This document shows positions 18,287-19,401 of a stretch of DNA of 19,401 nt, piece after piece. Under the pieces are notes generated by a model, which saw only the letters and a list, made by a program, of their open reading frames with translations, ran no database searches and had not been told where the DNA came from. A program made the position numbers and the translations under genes. Each line of letters opens with the position of its first letter. The first letter of the stretch is position 1. Source of the DNA: an uncultured Collinsella sp. (lineage in GTDB: Bacteria > Actinomycetota > Coriobacteriia > Coriobacteriales > Coriobacteriaceae); contig URBM01000016.1 of NCBI GenBank assembly GCA_900545995.1, positions 1-19,401 of the forward strand, in the 5' to 3' direction.

Positions 18287-18490
18287 TTAGCTTGTTTTGA
18301 CCCGCGTGTTCGATAGGAAATGAGCATTGACGGCTTCGATGCTCCTTTGCTTTTCAGCTTGGAATTTGGATGCCCATTGAACTTCCGGAGGGGAGCGCTT
18401 TATTAAGCTATCGAGATTCTGGGCAGGAGCTCTCACTGGTCTTCGGTAGTGGGACCAGCTTAATTCGCGACACAGTGTGTCGCGAATGGG
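18287..18490 (-). pseudogene. Remnant resembling a DUF1016 (YhcG-like PDDEXK) protein
   Basis: On the minus strand a frame without an initiation signal reads PIRDTLCRELSWSHYRR and then about 50 residues ending in FLSNTRVKTS and a TAA (18287-18289). The phrase IRDTLCRELSWSHYR matches the N-terminal hallmark of DUF1016 proteins (YhcG type, with a C-terminal PDDEXK nuclease domain), where LSWSHYRLLLRV is characteristic. Here homology seems to end after HYR and the C-terminal nuclease is missing. Immediately upstream the frame runs into a degenerate intergenic repeat and then a stop codon. I read it as a broken internal fragment. The match is from memory of the motif, and the tail residues are not recognised. 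Confidence 0.5.
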
Positions 18491-18492
18491 AG

Positions 18493-18537
18493 TAGTCGTT
18501 AGGTGTCCTTCAATGGCTACTCATATAAGAACGTTCA
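18493..18537. repeat. Degenerate copy of the TAGTCGTT hairpin repeat
   Basis: TAGTCGTT, a CTT, a CTACTCAT and TATAAGAACGTTC occur in the same order and spacing as in the intact element at 17770 (TAGTCGTT...CTTT...CTAGTCAT...TTAAGAACGTCC). The arms no longer pair well. It abuts the DUF1016-like remnant. Confidence 0.55.
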
Positions 18538-18619
18538 AGTGCCGGATTTTGTCATTTAGTGTCGTTCTCAGCGACTATTCTGGAGGGTCGTTGAGTCCTA
18601 GGCCCTTTCGACACCACCT
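18538..18619. other. Non-coding stretch before the IS21 terminal repeats
   Basis: No gene is supported. It contains a fragment AGCGACTATT and GGTCGTTGAGTC that recall the TAGTCGTT repeat. The left boundary of the IS21 element probably lies here, but I cannot place it. Confidence 0.35.
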
Positions 18620-18675
18620 ATATTGCGAATCAGCACCGCCGCCCACCCGACCGAATATTGCCGTTCGGCACCGCC
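18620..18675. repeat. Direct repeats at the left end of the IS21-type element
   Basis: Two 21-base direct repeats (18620-18640 and 18655-18675) share ATATTGC at the start and GCACCGCC at the end, 17 of 21 positions alike, spaced 35 bases. IS21 elements carry multiple repeated transposase-binding sites inside each end, and these lie just upstream of istA as expected. Confidence 0.55.
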
Positions 18676-18746
18676 ATTAAATGCCTTCCCGCGCATCCCC
18701 GTTACGCTCGGGCTGCCATGCAGTCCAGAGAACGAGGAGGTTCCAC

Positions 18747-19367
18747 ATGGCGAGAAGGATCAGGGCCAGGGAGGTCCTGAGGCTGAGGTCGGTGAACGGG
18801 CTTTCGCAGAACGCGATCGCCCGCACCGCCCACGTCTCGAAGCACAGCGTCCAGGACGTGCTGGAAGCCGCGAGGGAGCGGGGCGTCTCCTGGGAGGACG
18901 TCGAGGGGATGTCCGAGGAGGCCGCCTACGCGCTGCTGTTCCCCGGCAGGGGCGACGCCGGGCCGGTGCACGCCGACCCCGACTGGGCACGCGTCCTCCG
19001 CGAGCTCGCGAGGACCGGCGTCACGCCCGAGGGCAGGGCGTGGTCGGACTGGGACGCGCCGCGCATCCGCGCCTGGGCCTCGAGGGTCGGGCCCTCCTGC
19101 TCCGAGCTGGTGGACAGGGTGTTCGCCTGCTACGAGTTCGACGAGCAGGGCTTCAACGCCGCGCTCGCCGTGCTCAGGCTGTCCAGGCGCTACACCCCGG
19201 CGAGGCTCGAGCGGGCGTGCGGGATGGCGCTCGCGACCGGGAAGAGGTCGCCGCGCTACCGCGACGTCGAGCCCGTGCTGAGGTCGGGGCAGGACAGGGC
19301 GCCAGCCGGCGAGGCGTCCGGGGACTGCGGCTACGTGCGCGGCGCCGGCTTCTACGGGGAGGAGTGA
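18747..19367 (+). CDS. istA: IS21-family IstA-like protein lacking the DDE catalytic core
   Basis: This 206-residue protein has the IstA N-terminal HTH (about 8-45, VLRLRSVNGLSQNAIARTAH) and ADPDWARVLRELARTGVT (76-93), then jumps directly to the IstA C-terminal region (about 103-184, WDAPRIRAWASRVGP, EQGFNAALAVLRLSRRY, YRDVEPVLRSGQDR). Normal IstA is about 500 residues, so roughly 300 residues with the rve/DDE integrase domain are missing without a frameshift. The start at 18747 has GGAGG six bases upstream; the frame also extends upstream without a ribosome site. GC content and AGG/GTC/CTG codon use are clearly higher than in neighbouring genes, indicating transfer. An istB start follows two bases after the stop. 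It should bind the element ends but cannot cut DNA. Confidence 0.82.
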   Translation: MARRIRAREVLRLRSVNGLSQNAIARTAHVSKHSVQDVLEAARERGVSWEDVEGMSEEAAYALLFPGRGDAGPVHADPDWARVLRELARTGVTPEGRAWSDWDAPRIRAWASRVGPSCSELVDRVFACYEFDEQGFNAALAVLRLSRRYTPARLERACGMALATGKRSPRYRDVEPVLRSGQDRAPAGEASGDCGYVRGAGFYGEE

Positions 19368-19369
19368 GC

Positions 19370-19401
19370 ATGGACGTCAACGCGGAGACCGCCCGCAAGC
19401 T
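19370..19401 (+). CDS. istB: IS21-family IstB helper ATPase, 5' fragment at window edge
   Basis: Only ten codons are present (MDVNAETARKL if the last codon, CT-, is Leu). The start lies two bases after the istA stop, with GGGGAGGAG just upstream, the usual istA-istB arrangement, and the sequence matches the typical IstB opening (N-x-ET-x-x-KL). The AAA+ domain would lie outside the window. The assignment rests mainly on position. Confidence 0.6.
   Translation, partial: MDVNAETARK

Noticed and set aside
18421..18465. GTGGGACCAGC as a T-box-like element
   Set aside because: It lacks the conserved T-box sequence and any downstream aminoacyl-tRNA synthetase or amino-acid gene, and it lies within the minus-strand coding remnant.
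18463..18487. Perfect 25-base palindrome (ATTCGCGACACA around one G) as an operator
   Set aside because: It coincides with codons for IRDTLCREL in the DUF1016-like remnant, so the symmetry may be a by-product of coding. There is no gene start nearby that it could control.
18477..18680. 67-residue plus-strand frame between the repeats and istA
   Set aside because: It has no ribosome site, overlaps the degenerate hairpin repeat and the IS21 direct repeats, and has no recognisable pattern.

Overview
The window looks like chromosomal DNA of a gut actinobacterium of the class Coriobacteriia, most likely Collinsella or a close relative. This is inferred from moderately high GC, frequent GTG/TTG starts, an LAxTG (class E) sortase signal on a surface protein, a CD1871A / NapH-like / TlpA thiol-redox operon, and families of short intergenic palindromes. 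No rRNA, tRNA or CRISPR array is visible.

Region 1 (1-3536). On the minus strand are the 5' part of a type IIA topoisomerase B subunit (ParE/GyrB-like) and a stand-alone archaeal-type AAA ATPase with a PD-(D/E)xK-like C-terminus. The ATPase promoter region is bracketed by a perfect 21-bp inverted repeat whose arms are themselves palindromic. Facing away is a small XRE regulator plus membrane-protein pair. Its near-consensus promoter sits at the centre of a symmetric array of four half-sites. A terminator follows.

Region 2 (3537-9067, minus strand). A LuxR-type regulator lies upstream of a 1455-residue cell-wall-anchored protein with a twin-arginine-like signal peptide and an LAGTG sorting signal.

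Region 3 (9135-13197). An OmpR-type two-component system is divergent from a three-gene operon: a 48-residue CxxC membrane microprotein of the CD1871A type, a polytopic NapH-like multi-[4Fe-4S] protein, and a TlpA-like thioredoxin lipoprotein. Together they read as a sensor-controlled route for moving electrons across the membrane to extracytoplasmic thiols, and this is the best candidate here for a poorly described system.

Region 4 (13344-17768). A very large MacB-type ABC transporter (ATPase and permease fused, with a ~650-residue external domain) is followed by a tRNA-dihydrouridine synthase. Between them are two copies of a palindromic repeat.

Region 5 (17769-19401). This is a repeat-rich decay and mobile zone. 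It holds a perfect 20-bp hairpin repeat and a degenerate copy of it, an orphan RHH antitoxin-like gene with its own terminator, a remnant resembling a DUF1016 (YhcG-like) gene, and the left part of a GC-rich IS21-type element. The element's IstA-like protein keeps the N-terminal HTH and the C-terminal domain but lacks the DDE catalytic core. It is followed by the start of istB, cut by the window edge.
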